From Xanthomonas nasturtii (GTDB taxonomy: Bacteria > Pseudomonadota > Gammaproteobacteria > Xanthomonadales > Xanthomonadaceae), in assembly GCF_001660815.1 (NCBI RefSeq), contig NZ_LYMI01000027.1:1-57085 (forward strand): a DNA stretch of 57,085 nt, read 5' to 3'. Position 1 is the first letter of the stretch. Every line of letters begins with the position of its first letter. Of the stretch, positions 36,201 to 44,391 are shown one piece after another. A program made the position numbers and the translations under genes. The notes beneath the pieces are model-generated. The model searched no databases. It was given only the letters and a program-made list of their open reading frames with translations, and was not told where the DNA came from.

Positions 36201-37167
36201 CCAGGTGCTGCAGTGTTGCCGCCTGGCCCAAGCGCAGCAGCGGCGCGTCCACCCGCCAGCCACCTTCGATGGTCTGCCAGCGCGCGCGCGCCTGCAGTCG
36301 TTCCCAGGTCAGCGTGCGGCGCGCGGTTTCGTCCGGCAGCGCGGCCCCGGATAGGCGCAGTTGCTGCAGGTCGGCATCCACGGTCACCGCGGCGATCCGG
36401 CGTGCGCGCAGTTGCGCCCAGGCCTGCAGCCGCCCGCCACCGCCATCCACGCGCATATCGCCGAACTGCAGCAGCGACGCCCATGCGGACAAGTCGGCGG
36501 GGTCGGCCTGCGCGTAGACGTTGCCGTCGCCACTGTCGCGGTCGAATTCCAGCACCGCCGTCAGCGGCGCACGCTTCAGATCGATCCAGCTGCGGCTACC
36601 CACCTTCATCGTGGAGCCGTTCACGCGCAGACGCAGATCGATGCGCGGCAGCCTGGTCTCCAGGCCGATCGACGGCGCCACCACCTGCAAGCGCGCGTCG
36701 GCCAACTGGATCTCGCCCAGGCGGCGCAGTGCCTCCAGCGGGTCGGAATGTCTGGCACTGGGCAGGCCCTGCACCGACCACACCCCGTCGTCGCTGCGCC
36801 GCAAGGTCAGCGCCAAACCACGCAGGCGTACTTCGGTCAGCGAATGGCCTGGCAACAGCCCGGCATACATCGCCAGCAACACCTCGGCCTGACCGATGCG
36901 CACCTCTCCTTGCGGGCCGATGCGCAAGCCATCCAGCCGCAACAGCGGACCACGCCGGGTCCATTCGGTCTGCAGCCGATCGAACGCGATCTGCTGACCG
37001 GCGCGCTGGCTCAGCCACTGCGCGATCTGCTGCGGGTGTTCTTCGGCCAACGGCAGCGCCTGGCTGGCCGCGCCCACCAATAACGCGAGCGCCACCAGCG
37101 CAAGCGCGCTGGCAGTGATCGCATAGCGGCGAAACAGACGCAGACGGCGGCGCAGCGGGGTGGGCAT
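33241..37167 (-). CDS. yhdP: YhdP-family AsmA-like envelope protein (TIGR02099)
   Basis: 1308 residues, matching the large size of YhdP. One N-terminal transmembrane anchor (about 14-36, YAITASALALVALALLVGAA) precedes a very long periplasmic beta-rich region of the AsmA/DUF3971 type. The C-terminal AsmA_2-like block includes FDFRDFFSKGLAFNKLAGEVRFGEGFARTDAI and ends in the Pro/Arg-rich tail GTPRPPGRSPR. YhdP is a bridge-like protein thought to carry phospholipid from inner to outer membrane. It follows rng, with 140 bp that contain two short GGGATT-type repeats. Confidence 0.92.
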   Translation of the reverse strand: MPTPLRRRLRLFRRYAITASALALVALALLVGAASQALPLAEEHPQQIAQWLSQRAGQQIAFDRLQTEWTRRGPLLRLDGLRIGPQGEVRIGQAEVLLAMYAGLLPGHSLTEVRLRGLALTLRRSDDGVWSVQGLPSARHSDPLEALRRLGEIQLADARLQVVAPSIGLETRLPRIDLRLRVNGSTMKVGSRSWIDLKRAPLTAVLEFDRDSGDGNVYAQADPADLSAWASLLQFGDMRVDGGGGRLQAWAQLRARRIAAVTVDADLQQLRLSGAALPDETARRTLTWERLQARARWQTIEGGWRVDAPLLRLGQAATLQHLDGLSIAGGRHYAVVGKQVDVSGLIAAAALSERLSPGVRRWLSLSKPQLRVADLQIAGEQGGALRAQARIEELGFLPVGNSPGISGLRGNIDGDAQGVELDTAPDATLRFDWPTGFGVVHEIQLAGKIVGWREGTGWQVATAALRVQAKEYGANVRGGLWFQNDGSRPRMQLAAQLDDVALPVARKFWIRSKLSKAAIDWLDMAVAGGTVTGGTGLISGDLDEWPFDTNDGRFEAFGQIRDGVIRFSPDWPAMEQVQADLRFIGNGFSLQGKGDLAGTPIASLDAGIASFATSELYVRASTQADAAQLLGTLRKSPLERRYGDTLRNLTVSGPAAVSFDLLRPLRTKGVGGHLQGTVALQGAQLADARWNLAFDQVSGQAEYRDTGFAAEQLSVQHQGRSGELSLRAGGFVHDPRQAFEARLGATLDAKELFDRAPQMEWLRPYVHGSAPWQVGVDVPLPPPGQTGANAMLTLRSDLVGTTLDLPAPLDKAAPQPLDTQVKVALPVGDGDIDVAFGKLVALKASSHGERTGVRVVMGTDTVTERPPANGLVVTGRTASLDAIDWISLARSSSDADMPPLPGQPAIPKKDAVPLQQVDVQADRLLMIGGVFPQTRLRLRPTRDAVAVTLDGPSLAGQLIVPTADGATVQGTLKTVHWQPVAAPAEPVAPEPGDPLAGALPEPARRAVAEFDPVSIPPLALDIDDLQVGKMTLGAATLRSSRLTDGMQVDQLQLRSNDQNIGLTGAWRGKGAAASTRLSARVDSRNLGNLLQNLTLGGQLRGGEGQLELNAGWQGSPTGFALGSLDGNLRVDVRNGQLLEVDPGAGRVLGLLSVAQLPRRLMFDFRDFFSKGLAFNKLAGEVRFGEGFARTDAIRIEGPAADIAIRGQTDLRAQTFDQTVDVNPKAGNLLTVVGAVAGGPVGAAVGAAANAVLGKPLGAIGAKTYHVTGPWKDPQVDVVEREARERAPSKPAAPTAMPGTPRPPGRSPR

Positions 37168-37307
37168 CAGGAGCGGGGATTAGGCATTGGAGATTCGGGA
37201 TTCGTCGCAGCAAGACCGCATGCGGTCACTTCAAGCGCCATGTCGGCAAGCCACGCTACCAGAGGCGGCTTTGACCAATCCCGAATCCCGATTCCCCAAT
37301 CCCGGCC
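37168..37307. repeat. Pair of GGGATT/AATCCC dispersed repeats between rng and yhdP
   Basis: GGGGATTAGGCATTGGAGA with TTCGGGATTCG (37174-37203) and, inverted, CCAATCCCGAATCCCGATTC with CCCAATCCC (37272-37301). The two could pair into a long stem within the rng-yhdP transcript. Confidence 0.65.
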
Positions 37308-38807
37308 TCACAGCAAAACCACATCGAACTGTTCCTGCAGATACTGGTCGTCGGACTGGAAGCGGATGCTCTTGCCGAGGAACTCTTCCAGCTCGGCCAC
37401 TGCCGCCGACTCTTCGTCGGTGATACGGGCCACCACTTTGGACGAGGCGATCACCAGCAGTCGCGCGGCGTCGAACTGGCGCACGGCGCGGGTGATCTCG
37501 CGGAAGATCTCGTAGGTCACCGTTTCGGCGGTCTTGATGGTGCCGCGCCCGCCGCACTGGCCGCAGGTCTCTGAGAGCTGACGCTCGAGGCTTTCCACGG
37601 TGCGCTTGCGGGTCATCTCCACCAGGCCCAGCGGCGAGAACTCGTACACGGTGGTCTTGGCATGGTCGCGTGCCAACGCCTTTTCCAGCGTGCGCAGCAC
37701 CTGCCGGCGGTGCTCCGGGTCGTCCATGTCGATGAAGTCGATGATGATGATGCCGCCCAGGTTGCGCAGCCGCAGTTGCCGCGCCACCGCCTGTGCGGCT
37801 TCCAGATTGGTGCGGAACACGGTCTCTTCCAGATTGCGCTGCCCCACGAACGAGCCGGTATTGACGTCGATGGTGGTCATTGCTTCGGTCTGGTCGATCA
37901 CCAGATAGCCGCCGGACTTGAGCGGCACCTGCTTGTTCAACGCGCGCCCGATCTCGTCCTCGACCCCGTACAGGTCGAAGATCGGCCGGTCGCCGTTGTA
38001 CAGCTCCAGCCGCTCGGCCAGCACCGGCATGTACTTGGCGACGAACGCCTGCAGCTGTAGGAAGGTCTCGTTGGAATCGACCTTGACCTTCTCCACATCG
38101 CGCCGGATCAGGTCGCGCACCGCACGCAGCGGCAGGCTCAGGTCTTCATAGATGATGCTGCACGACGGCGCTTCGCGACCGCGCCGCTCGACCACATTCC
38201 AGACCCGCGACAGATACGCGATGTCCTCGGCCAACGCTTCGGCCGGCTGGCCTTCGGCATTGGTGCGAATGATGTAGCCGAACCCGCCATGCTGGGCCGA
38301 CACCTCGCTGACGATGGTCTTCAGCCGCAGGCGCTCGGCCTCGTCCTCGATCCGTGCCGAGACCCCGACGATCTTGGATTGCGGCAGCAGCACCAGATAG
38401 CGCGAAGGGATGCTGATCTGCGTGGTCAGCCGCGCACCCTTGGTGCCGATCGGGTCCTTGACCACCTGCACCACGATGTCCTGGCCGTCGCGCAGCAACT
38501 CCACGATCGGCACCGAAGCGGCCGGCGGCGGCGGAATCGGGGTTTCTTCGGTGTCGACCACGCTGGCCGGTGCCGGCGCCGGGCGGATCACGTCGTTGGC
38601 GTGCAGAAACGCGGCGCGCTCCAGCCCCACTTCGACGAATGCGGCCTGCATGCCGGGCATCACCCGCTGCACCTTGCCCTTGTAGATGTTGCCGACCACG
38701 CCCCGGCGCCAACCGCGCTCGATATGCAATTCCTGCAGCATGCCGTTCTCGATCACCGCCACACGGGTCTCGCGCGGGGTGACGTTGACCAAAATCTCTT
38801 CCGACAT
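37308..38807 (-). CDS. rng: Ribonuclease G
   Basis: 499 residues from ATG 38807, which overlaps the maf stop by one base (TGATG). The S1 RNA-binding domain is at about 37-120 (GNIYKGKVQRVMPGMQAAFVEVGLERAAFLH); the RNase E/G catalytic site has the metal-binding Asp in IIIDFIDMDD, and the zinc-link CGQCGGRG is near 400. RNase G matures the 16S rRNA 5' end and decays some mRNAs. A TTG one codon earlier is less likely. It belongs to a maf-rng-yhdP operon. Confidence 0.96.
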   Translation of the reverse strand: MSEEILVNVTPRETRVAVIENGMLQELHIERGWRRGVVGNIYKGKVQRVMPGMQAAFVEVGLERAAFLHANDVIRPAPAPASVVDTEETPIPPPPAASVPIVELLRDGQDIVVQVVKDPIGTKGARLTTQISIPSRYLVLLPQSKIVGVSARIEDEAERLRLKTIVSEVSAQHGGFGYIIRTNAEGQPAEALAEDIAYLSRVWNVVERRGREAPSCSIIYEDLSLPLRAVRDLIRRDVEKVKVDSNETFLQLQAFVAKYMPVLAERLELYNGDRPIFDLYGVEDEIGRALNKQVPLKSGGYLVIDQTEAMTTIDVNTGSFVGQRNLEETVFRTNLEAAQAVARQLRLRNLGGIIIIDFIDMDDPEHRRQVLRTLEKALARDHAKTTVYEFSPLGLVEMTRKRTVESLERQLSETCGQCGGRGTIKTAETVTYEIFREITRAVRQFDAARLLVIASSKVVARITDEESAAVAELEEFLGKSIRFQSDDQYLQEQFDVVLL

Positions 38808-39379
38808 CAATGCGCTCCGAAGGCTGTGAGCAACTGCGAGGTGTGATGAAGCGGCAACCCCATCACGCCGGAATAGCTCCCGGACAGATGGCGGATAAAG
38901 CGTTCCGCGCGTCCCTGGATCGCATACGCACCGGCCTTGCCCATCGGCTCGCCACAGGCAGCGTAGGCGGCGATCTGCGCGTCATCGAGCGTGTCGAAGG
39001 TGACTTCCGAGACCACCAATGCCTGCGCCGGGGCGCGTTGTGCACAGACTAGAACCACCGCCGTGAGCACCTGGTGGGTGCGCCCGGACAACACGCGCAA
39101 CATCGCGACCGCATCGTCCACATCGACCGGCTTGCCGAACACGCGCTCGCCCAGGACGACCTCGGTATCGGAGCCCAGCACGATGGCGTCGGGGTCGCTG
39201 GCCTGCACCTGCGCCAGACCGGCAAGTGCCTTGTCCAGCGCAACGCGTTGCACGTACTGCCCGGGCGATTCGCCGGCCGCGCGCAGCTCGGGCACGTCCA
39301 GTTGCAGCGTCTGGAACGGCACGTCCAGGCGTTGCAGCAGTTCTTGTCGGCGCGGCGAGCGGGAAGCGAGATAGAGCAT
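38807..39379 (-). CDS. maf: Maf-family nucleoside triphosphate pyrophosphatase
   Basis: 190 residues starting [17 protein letters not shown], the Maf signature. The conserved VLGSDTEV and [22 protein letters not shown] blocks and the [16 protein letters not shown] motif follow. It hydrolyses non-canonical or modified dTTP/UTP-like nucleotides to monophosphates, keeping them out of nucleic acids. ATG 39379 is chosen because family homology starts at residue 2; the open frame continues upstream with no homology. Its stop overlaps the start of rng by one base. Confidence 0.94.
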   Translation of the reverse strand: MLYLASRSPRRQELLQRLDVPFQTLQLDVPELRAAGESPGQYVQRVALDKALAGLAQVQASDPDAIVLGSDTEVVLGERVFGKPVDVDDAVAMLRVLSGRTHQVLTAVVLVCAQRAPAQALVVSEVTFDTLDDAQIAAYAACGEPMGKAGAYAIQGRAERFIRHLSGSYSGVMGLPLHHTSQLLTAFGAH

Positions 39380-39529
39380 CCGCCCAGCATACCTGTTGGC
39401 TGCACTCGCCCGCTTGTTTTGCGCACCCACGCGGCGCTTGCGCATGCCCGCGATGGGCCGTGGTCGCACCCGACTCACAACCCATTCATCGGCATCCCAA
39501 CACGCTCGCCACATAGACAAGGAGATCTC

Positions 39530-40264
39530 ATGCGTACCTCCCTCAAGCCGTTGTTGCTGGCCCTGTCCATCGCTGCCGGAACCGCCATGACCGCTCACGC
39601 CCAGACTGCCCCGAGCTACACCATCCCCAACGACGCCACCCTGCTCAACGTGTCGGCCGAGGCGGAAGCCAAGCGCGTGCCGGATATCGCCACACTGTCT
39701 GCCGGCGTGGTCACCCAGGCTGCCGACGGCAACGCCGCCATGCGCCAGAACGCCGAACAGATGAGCAAGGTGATGGCCGCGGTGAAGGCTGCCGGCATCG
39801 CCGACAAGGACGTGCAGACCAGCGGCATCAACCTGAGCCCGCAGTACACCTACAAAGAAAACGAGGCGCCCAGGATCAACGGCTACCAGGCCAGCAACAC
39901 GGTCAACCTCAAGGTCCGCGACATCACCAAGCTGGGCAAGGTGCTCGACGCCCTGGTCGCCCAGGGTGCCAACGACATCAATGGCCCCAGCTTCTCGATC
40001 GACCAGCCCGAACCGGTGTATGACGAAGCCCGCGTTGCCGCACTGAAGAAGGCGCAGACCCGGGCAGAAACCTACGCCAAATCACTAGGCCTGAAGGTGC
40101 GCCGCATCGTCAGCATCTCCGAAGGCCGCAGCGGCGGCGGCGTCCGTCCGATGATGATGGCCGCCTCGATGCGCTCGGCCAAGGCCGAGATGGACACCCC
40201 GGTGGCCCCGGGCGAAAGCACACTGTCGATCAATCTGGATGTGACCTTCGAGCTGGGTCGCTGA
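39530..40264 (+). CDS. SIMPL-domain (DUF541) periplasmic protein
   Basis: 244 residues with a perfect AAGGAG before the ATG. A Sec signal peptide (cleavage after AHA, about residue 24) precedes a SIMPL/DUF541 domain: [45 protein letters not shown], and [24 protein letters not shown]. Related proteins (BP26/OMP28, YggE) form oligomeric channel-like rings and are linked to oxidative-stress protection. It lies on the plus strand between the minus-strand maf and rlmH, which are usually close together, so it looks like a local insertion. Confidence 0.9.
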   Translation: MRTSLKPLLLALSIAAGTAMTAHAQTAPSYTIPNDATLLNVSAEAEAKRVPDIATLSAGVVTQAADGNAAMRQNAEQMSKVMAAVKAAGIADKDVQTSGINLSPQYTYKENEAPRINGYQASNTVNLKVRDITKLGKVLDALVAQGANDINGPSFSIDQPEPVYDEARVAALKKAQTRAETYAKSLGLKVRRIVSISEGRSGGGVRPMMMAASMRSAKAEMDTPVAPGESTLSINLDVTFELGR

Positions 40265-40635
40265 GACCGATCGATCGTTGCATGACCGACATGATTCTTG
40301 AATTGCCAAGGCCGCAAACATCGGCAACTGATCAGTCGCCGATGTCTAATGAGCGCGGCTAGATCTCCGCCAAGCAATTCAGAGCGTTACGAGTGAGCTG
40401 AAACTCGGGTCTAAACCATTGGCCATCGATGCATTCAAGCTCGTGTGTGCTGAAGATTTTCTTGCTTGTTGATCAAGAAGTCGCGGAAAAGTTGTTCAGC
40501 CGCTCCAGGGCAGCAGTACAGCCTGCCGGGAAGACTTGCGCTCCTGCAGAGGTCGCGGTAAACCTACGCCACCGGATGGTGATGTGCGTCCGGGTCGCGC
40601 TGGTCCTTTCCGCAGTTCCGTTCTGGAGGTGGATG
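40265..40635. other. Intergenic region between the SIMPL and TonB-like genes
   Basis: 371 bp. Contains the 28-bp palindrome at 40318-40345 and presumably the TonB-like promoter. An open frame upstream of the TonB-like start (40429-40635) has no homology and no good RBS, and I treat it as noncoding. Confidence 0.55.
40318..40345. promoter_or_regulatory. Near-perfect 28-bp palindrome
   Basis: The outer arms ACATCGGC / GCCGATGT enclose a central perfect palindrome ACTGATCAGT; only one position (A/C) breaks symmetry on each side. There is no T-tract, so it is either an operator for a dimeric regulator or a weak 3' stem of the SIMPL transcript. Confidence 0.45.
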
Positions 40636-41307
40636 ATGGTTCGCACGCAATCGCAGGTTTCTTCCCGTCCTCTTGGCATCGACAGCTCGCGCGTCCTGGC
40701 GATGAGCACCGCCGTGGCGTTGCACCTTCTGGCCGGTGGCTTGTTGTTGATTCCGCTCTCGCATCGGGCGATTCCGCAGCAGACCGCGCCGAAAGAGCGG
40801 TGGCTTATGCCGGTGAGTATTCCGACCCCGCCGCCACCGGTGGTGTTCCCAGTCAACGTGACGTTCAAGCCGAAAACACATTCACCCACCAAAACGATAC
40901 CGGTACCGGTGCAGACCGCGGTGATCACTCAGGAGCCCGTTGTCGATCACGCAGCGTTTGCCGTTCCGGCAACGGTCTCCGACGTCGTCGCAGAAAGCAC
41001 CCCCACGACAGCTGCGCCCAGCGGGCCGATCGAAGCAGGCCAATTGCAGTATTTGAATTCGCCAGCGCCGAGCTACCCGGCGGCCGCATTGCGGGCAGGC
41101 CAGCAAGGCACGGTGCTGCTGCGCGTGCTGGTCGGCACCGATGGACGCCCGACCGAAGTGAGCGTGCAGACCAGCAGCGGCCATCGGGTGCTGGATCTGG
41201 CCGCACGTAGCCAGGTGCTGCGTAGCTGGCGCTTCCAGCCGGCGATGCAGAACGGCCAGGCCGTGCAGGCGTATGGCTTGGTGCCGGTGAGTTTTTCGTT
41301 GAATTGA
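40636..41307 (+). CDS. TonB-like energy-transducer protein
   Basis: 223 residues. GGAGG at 40625-40629 gives ideal spacing to ATG 40636 (the ATG three bases earlier is too close). A single hydrophobic segment (about 24-44, VLAMSTAVALHLLAGGLLLIP) is followed by a Pro-rich periplasmic linker (IPTPPPPVVFP, TIPVPVQ) and a C-terminal TonB domain (APSYPAAALRAGQQGTVLLR, WRFQPAMQNGQAV). TonB proteins deliver proton-motive force from ExbBD to outer-membrane receptors such as the Oar-like protein at 464. No exbB/exbD are adjacent, so this is an orphan TonB paralogue. Confidence 0.9.
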   Translation: MVRTQSQVSSRPLGIDSSRVLAMSTAVALHLLAGGLLLIPLSHRAIPQQTAPKERWLMPVSIPTPPPPVVFPVNVTFKPKTHSPTKTIPVPVQTAVITQEPVVDHAAFAVPATVSDVVAESTPTTAAPSGPIEAGQLQYLNSPAPSYPAAALRAGQQGTVLLRVLVGTDGRPTEVSVQTSSGHRVLDLAARSQVLRSWRFQPAMQNGQAVQAYGLVPVSFSLN

Positions 41308-41518
41308 TGAGTGGTCGAACGCGGTGGCCCGGTCGTCGGGTCACCGCAGTCTTCGATGTGTTGCACGGGCATCGATCCATCCCTCCTGGCGCAAGGTCAT
41401 GGTCTGGATCGCCGCGCGCAATCAGGTTCGGTAGCCATTCCTGCGCCGGCCAACCGCTGTCAGCCTGCCTCAGCCAGCACCGTTACAGCCATGTCCAGAG
41501 CCACCACGCGCCCGCCAC

Positions 41519-41989
41519 TTATGCGCGGTGATACGGATGATTGGCCAGCATCGCTGCGGCGCGATACAGCTGCTCGGCGACGATCAGGCGCACCAGCATG
41601 TGCGGCAGCGTGAGCGGGCCGATCGACCAGCTTTCGCTGGCGCTTTTCAGCACGTCGGCCGAATGCCCTTCCGGGCCGCCGATCAGAAACGCCAGGTCGC
41701 GCCCCTGCCCGCGCCAATGTTCCATGCGCTGGGCCAGCTGTTCGGAACTGAGCGGACGCCCCGGCACATCGAGCGCCACCACGCAGGCATTTTTCGGAAG
41801 CGCGGCAAGCACACGGCGGCCTTCGTCGTCGGTGGCGCGCTGCGCATCGCGGCCCTTGCCGCGCAGGCCGGGTTCGATCTCGACGAGCTCCAGCGGCATC
41901 CAGTGCGAGAGCCGTTTTTGATATTCGGCAAAACCTTGCGCCACCCAGGCAGGTGCGCGCTCGCCGGTGGCGATGAGTCGGCATTTCAT
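41519..41989 (-). CDS. rlmH: 23S rRNA (pseudouridine1915-N3)-methyltransferase RlmH
   Basis: 156 residues, the standard length. It begins MKCRLIATGERAPAWVAQGF; the SPOUT-fold SAM site is LAFLIGGPEGH, and the C-terminus HPYHRA is diagnostic. It methylates pseudouridine 1915 in helix 69 of the 70S ribosome. In related genomes rlmH follows rsfS directly; here 1.9 kb with a J-domain gene, a terminator and a phoX remnant lie between them. Confidence 0.96.
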   Translation of the reverse strand: MKCRLIATGERAPAWVAQGFAEYQKRLSHWMPLELVEIEPGLRGKGRDAQRATDDEGRRVLAALPKNACVVALDVPGRPLSSEQLAQRMEHWRGQGRDLAFLIGGPEGHSADVLKSASESWSIGPLTLPHMLVRLIVAEQLYRAAAMLANHPYHRA

Positions 41990-42110
41990 CGCGACATGAT
42001 ATCCGCCTCACAGCCTGGGCAGTCGGTGGCGGTGTGTCGTTGCGTGTCATGGTGTGATTACAGCCGGCAATTAGTGTCGTTCGACCACCCAGCCGCGCAG
42101 GAGTCGTTCG

Positions 42111-42573
42111 ATGCCGATTTTCGATCCCGCCCGCCGCCAGGTTCTCAAGGGCAGCGCCGCCGTCATGGCCGCTGGCGCCCTTGGCAGCTTGAGCGCCTTG
42201 CAATCGCGCCAGGCCCAGGCCGCCACCTCACCGTCCTCGCGGCCTGTCCCGGTCCCCAGCCGCTAGGGCCCGCTCGCACCGGTGGCCGACCAGGGCAACG
42301 GCATGCCGTTGCTGCAATTGCCACGCGGTTTCAGCTACCGCTCGTTCGGCTGGAGCGGCGACCGCATGGACGACGGGCAGCCCTGCCCCGACCGTCACGA
42401 CGGCATGGCCGTGGTCGGCCTGCGTCGTCCCGACTGGCGACCGGGCAGCGATCCGCTGCGCGCTCTGGAATACGCATTGACCCGCAACCACGAACGCGCC
42501 GCCGGCCAGCCCGTTCCGCGCACCGGCCATGTACGACACCGGCATCGCCAGCCAGCAGGCCGGTCGGTCGTAA
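42111..42573 (+). pseudogene. phoX remnant (Tat-exported alkaline phosphatase PhoX, DUF839), multiply disrupted
   Basis: The first 51 codons carry a twin-arginine leader (RRQVLKGSAAVMAAGALG), then an in-frame TAG at 42264. The same frame continues with PhoX-like sequence: GPLAPVADQGNGMPLLQLP, GFSYRSFGWSGDRMDDGQP, RHDGMAVV and TRNHE. Near 42520 homology shifts frame to read APAMYDTGIASQQAG, then stops at TAA 42571, after which no PhoX sequence remains. Intact PhoX is several hundred residues longer. So this is a nonsense, frameshifted and 3'-truncated relic. It sits between rlmH and the J-domain gene's terminator. Confidence 0.75.
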
Positions 42574-42678
42574 GTGTCCGGCCACGATCTGCCGGTCGTT
42601 GGCCGGCAGTCGTTGTCGCCCTAGTCGCTGGCCGGCCGCTGAGATGGCCGCTGTGCGGCTGTCTTTATGGGTGTATCG

Positions 42679-42725
42679 AAAAAACAGCGATGCCGGACGC
42701 ACCAGATGTTGCGCCCGGCATCGCT
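42679..42725 (-). terminator. Rho-independent terminator of the J-domain gene (minus strand)
   Basis: The 11-bp arms AGCGATGCCGG / CCGGCATCGCT face each other across an 18-nt loop with internal GCG/CGC pairing. On the minus strand the stem is followed by six U residues (A-run at 42679-42684). It lies 52 bp after the J-domain stop codon. Confidence 0.85.
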
Positions 42726-42777
42726 CAGGTGGCCTGCGGTATCGGCCGATTTCCGCTGGTTGGCGAATGCGTGCCGG

Positions 42778-43914
42778 TCAGAACCAGGGCGCGCCGGGCA
42801 TGCCGGTCATGGCGGCCTGCAATTTGAGCCAGCGCTTGACCGCTGGCGCATCGCGTAGTGCATCCACCATCCGTCGCTCATGCCGCACGTCGTCGAGATC
42901 CCGGGCGACATCACGTTTGTAGCGAGTCAGCAGTGCATCCAGCCGCTCAGGCTTGGGCTGCGTCGGCAGATCCAGATCGTACGTGTAGCAGAACTCCATC
43001 GCGTGCTGAACGAGCTGGTCTTTGAGTTCCTTGCACTGCCGGTGGAGCTCGCGGTTGTATTCCTGCAGGCGCACCGGGTTGATCGCATCCACACCCTTTG
43101 CATCCAGTAGACCGATCTCGGCCTGCAGTTCGAGCAGGCCAAGCAGATCGTTGGACTTGTAGGCAGCATTGAGGCGTTGCATAAGCGCAGTGCGCGCGCT
43201 GTGATCGTCCGCGTCGGTCGCCCGATCCGGGTGCAGGCTGCTGGCGAGTTTGCGATACAACTCACGCAGCGGAGGCAGTTCGGTCGACACCGCTGCAGCT
43301 TTTTTGGCAGAGCGACGACGGCTGGCGCCATGTTGCTGCTCGGCCTGGGCGCGGGCGTGTTCGGCCTGTGCCTGTTCCAGACGCGCGTTGACTCGCTCGA
43401 AGAGTTCTTCGGGCGAATCCACACCAGCCACCTCGTCCGAATCCAATCCATACAACTCGCCGATGACGTGTTTCATCATTTCATCGGATTCGGCCATCTC
43501 TTCGTCGTAGCCGATCTCGCTGTGCCGCTCGTAAAGGTCCTTGAGTTCGACATGACCGGTTTCGATCAACGGGCCGGCCAGCTCACAGATCTCATCCGAC
43601 AAGCGGCGACGATCGGTCTTGCTCAACTTTACCGAGGCATGCACGCGGTCCAGCGCCTGGATCTGCTCGATCTCCAGCGCGCGCTGCTGCTCAAACAGCG
43701 GCAGCACCTCGGCGTGATAGCGAGCACGCCAACGCTCGACAGCATCGCGCCAGGCATGCAGCTGCGCGCGATGTTGCTGCAGATCGCGCAATAGCCGGTC
43801 GAAGCGCTTGCGCGCAGGCGACAGCGTGTGGGCGCTACCTGGTTGCCGGCTCAGCTGCTGAAGTGCCGGTGAAACCGGCAGCGCGGAAGGAGAAACAACG
43901 GGTTTCTTGGGCAT
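42778..43914 (-). CDS. J-domain-containing protein, DnaJ-like co-chaperone
   Basis: 378 residues. The only recognisable module is a J-domain-like segment at about 213-265, LRELYRKLASSLHPDRATD, with the Hsp70-stimulating HPD at 228-230, followed by LMQRLNAAYKSNDLLGLLELQ. The flanks are highly charged and helical: coiled-coil candidates at about 40-130 (DLQQHRAQLHAWRDAVERW) and 175-200, and an acidic patch YDEEMAESDEMM. No Gly/Phe region, zinc domain or CTD of classical DnaJ is present. It probably recruits DnaK to a specific client, which is unknown. It starts 10 bp after rsfS, so it is read with the nadD-rsfS transcript and ended by its own terminator. Confidence 0.75.
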   Translation of the reverse strand: MPKKPVVSPSALPVSPALQQLSRQPGSAHTLSPARKRFDRLLRDLQQHRAQLHAWRDAVERWRARYHAEVLPLFEQQRALEIEQIQALDRVHASVKLSKTDRRRLSDEICELAGPLIETGHVELKDLYERHSEIGYDEEMAESDEMMKHVIGELYGLDSDEVAGVDSPEELFERVNARLEQAQAEHARAQAEQQHGASRRRSAKKAAAVSTELPPLRELYRKLASSLHPDRATDADDHSARTALMQRLNAAYKSNDLLGLLELQAEIGLLDAKGVDAINPVRLQEYNRELHRQCKELKDQLVQHAMEFCYTYDLDLPTQPKPERLDALLTRYKRDVARDLDDVRHERRMVDALRDAPAVKRWLKLQAAMTGMPGAPWF

Positions 43915-43924
43915 TGCGGCTCAA

Positions 43925-44335
43925 TTACTCGGCGTCGGCAGAGAGATCTTCATCGGGACGCTGATCGCCCACGGTCCACAACCGTTCCAGCGCGTAGAAC
44001 TCGCGCACGCGCGGCAGCATCACATGCACCACCACATCGCCCAGGTCGACCAGCACCCACTCGGCTTCGCGCTCGCCTTCCACGCCCAGCGGCATCACAT
44101 CCAGGCGCTTGGCGAACTTGACCACTTCGTCGGCGATCGATTTGACGTGGCGGGTCGAGGTGCCCGACACCACCACCATGTAGTCGCAGACGCTGGACTT
44201 GCCGCGCACATCGATCTCGACCACGTCCTTGGCTTTCAGTTCTTCGACAGCCTCGCGCACTGTGGCCAACAGGGCCGGCACGGACGGCGGCGGATTCGGA
44301 ATGGAGGTCTTGATGACTTGGGCTTGGCTGGTCAA
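43925..44335 (-). CDS. rsfS: Ribosomal silencing factor RsfS
   Basis: 136 residues from a TTG at 44335. The RsfS/Iojap domain is intact: VREAVEELKAKDVVEIDVRG, CDYMVVVSGTSTRHVKSIADEVV, GEREAEWVLVDLGDVVVHVMLPRVREFYALERLW. It binds uL14 on the 50S subunit and blocks subunit joining under starvation. The acidic tail DQRPDEDLSADAE is a short extension. It lies 57 bp after nadD, the expected neighbour. Confidence 0.95.
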   Translation of the reverse strand: MTSQAQVIKTSIPNPPPSVPALLATVREAVEELKAKDVVEIDVRGKSSVCDYMVVVSGTSTRHVKSIADEVVKFAKRLDVMPLGVEGEREAEWVLVDLGDVVVHVMLPRVREFYALERLWTVGDQRPDEDLSADAE

Positions 44336-44391
44336 AGCGGCAACTCGATGGAATTGGCGTGAATTATAGGCCGGTCCGGGCGGACGCGTGT

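Noticed and set aside
40429..40635. Upstream extension of the TonB-like protein
   Set aside because: The GGAGG at 40625 points to ATG 40636, and the extra residues show no TonB features.
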